A stretch of DNA of 5,074 bases from an uncultured Novosphingobium sp. (GTDB taxonomy: Bacteria; Pseudomonadota; Alphaproteobacteria; Sphingomonadales; Sphingomonadaceae): assembly GCA_938005655.1 (NCBI GenBank), contig CALLNA010000201.1, positions 1 to 5,074 on the forward strand, given 5' to 3'. A program made the translations under genes and the position numbers. Shown here in pieces: positions 4,956 to 5,074 of the stretch. The first letter of the stretch is position 1; each line of letters opens with the position of its first letter. Below the pieces are notes generated by a model, which worked only from the letters and a program-made list of their open reading frames with translations, made no database searches and was not told the DNA's origin.

Positions 4956-5074
4956 CGAATTTGCGTTGGATGCGGGGGATCGTTCTGGTCTCCACCCTGG
5001 CCTTGGCCAATCCCGCCTGGGCCAAGGCGCCGCCGCCCGCTCCCGCGGCCGCCGCGGCCCAGCATTCGCAGTTC
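4952..5074 (+). CDS. Exported protein with N-terminal signal peptide (partial, 3' end beyond window)
   Basis: The start codon overlaps the transporter stop as ATGA (4952-4955) and has a strong ribosome binding site seven bases upstream. The 41 codons present encode a classic Sec-type signal peptide: a basic n-region MTNLRWMR (R5, R8), a hydrophobic core GIVLVSTLALA (9-19), and a c-region NPAWA with A22-x-A24 fitting signal peptidase I cleavage before K25. There is no cysteine, so it is not a lipoprotein, and no twin-arginine motif. The mature chain begins with a Pro/Ala-rich stretch (APPPAPAAAAA, 26-36), then QHSQF, and leaves the window. Such a low-complexity start is common in periplasmic enzymes of alphaproteobacteria. 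The domain cannot be identified from what is visible. Tight coupling to the transporter suggests it acts on the same substrate outside the inner membrane, for example as a hydrolase, but that is inference. Confidence 0.75.
   Translation, partial: MTNLRWMRGIVLVSTLALANPAWAKAPPPAPAAAAAQHSQF

Noticed and set aside
1..5074. CRISPR array, tRNA, rRNA, insertion sequence or phage genes
   Set aside because: No regularly spaced repeats, no tRNA-like cloverleaf or rRNA stretch, no transposase or integrase reading frame and no flanking inverted repeats were seen on either strand.

Overview
The window looks like one short, GC-rich metagenome or draft-genome contig, roughly two-thirds G+C by eye. Strong purine-rich Shine-Dalgarno sequences of the CGGGAGAG type, dense gene packing and the protein families point to a proteobacterium. 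An alphaproteobacterium of the Sphingomonadales kind is my best guess, inferred from style and family content rather than from any marker gene. The first 48 bases are not biological: they match the Illumina TruSeq universal (P5-side) adapter, so genomic sequence starts at base 49.

Layout. Bases 49-531 (minus strand) hold the N-terminal 161 codons of a class II aldolase/adducin-family protein, cut off by the adapter. Bases 532-677 are a divergent intergenic region. From 678 to the end, five plus-strand genes are packed head to tail as a probable operon: a double-hotdog MaoC/FAS1-like CoA hydratase (678-1856), a SnoaL/NTF2-fold small protein (1883-2389), two tandem paralogous major facilitator superfamily (MFS) transporters (2475-3686 and 3693-4955), and the first 41 codons of a signal-peptide-bearing protein (4952-5074) that runs off the window. 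Successive gaps are 26, 85, 6 and -4 bases.

The gene set reads as a small catabolic locus. Two related 12-helix carriers could import one or two related organic acids or aromatic/terpenoid-type substrates. A hydratase and an NTF2-fold enzyme could act on the intermediates, the divergent aldolase-family protein could cleave or modify a product, and the exported protein could act in the periplasm. No substrate can be read from the sequence. The pathway is inference from family membership and neighbourhood.

The most interesting non-coding signal is the only sizeable gap in the operon (2390-2474), just ahead of the first transporter. Nearly all of it can fold: a long interrupted hairpin starts right after the SnoaL stop codon, followed by a perfect 7-bp hairpin that buries the transporter's Shine-Dalgarno sequence. 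A repeated CGACGGGA allows a competing pairing. This could be a cis-acting translational control element for the transporter pair.
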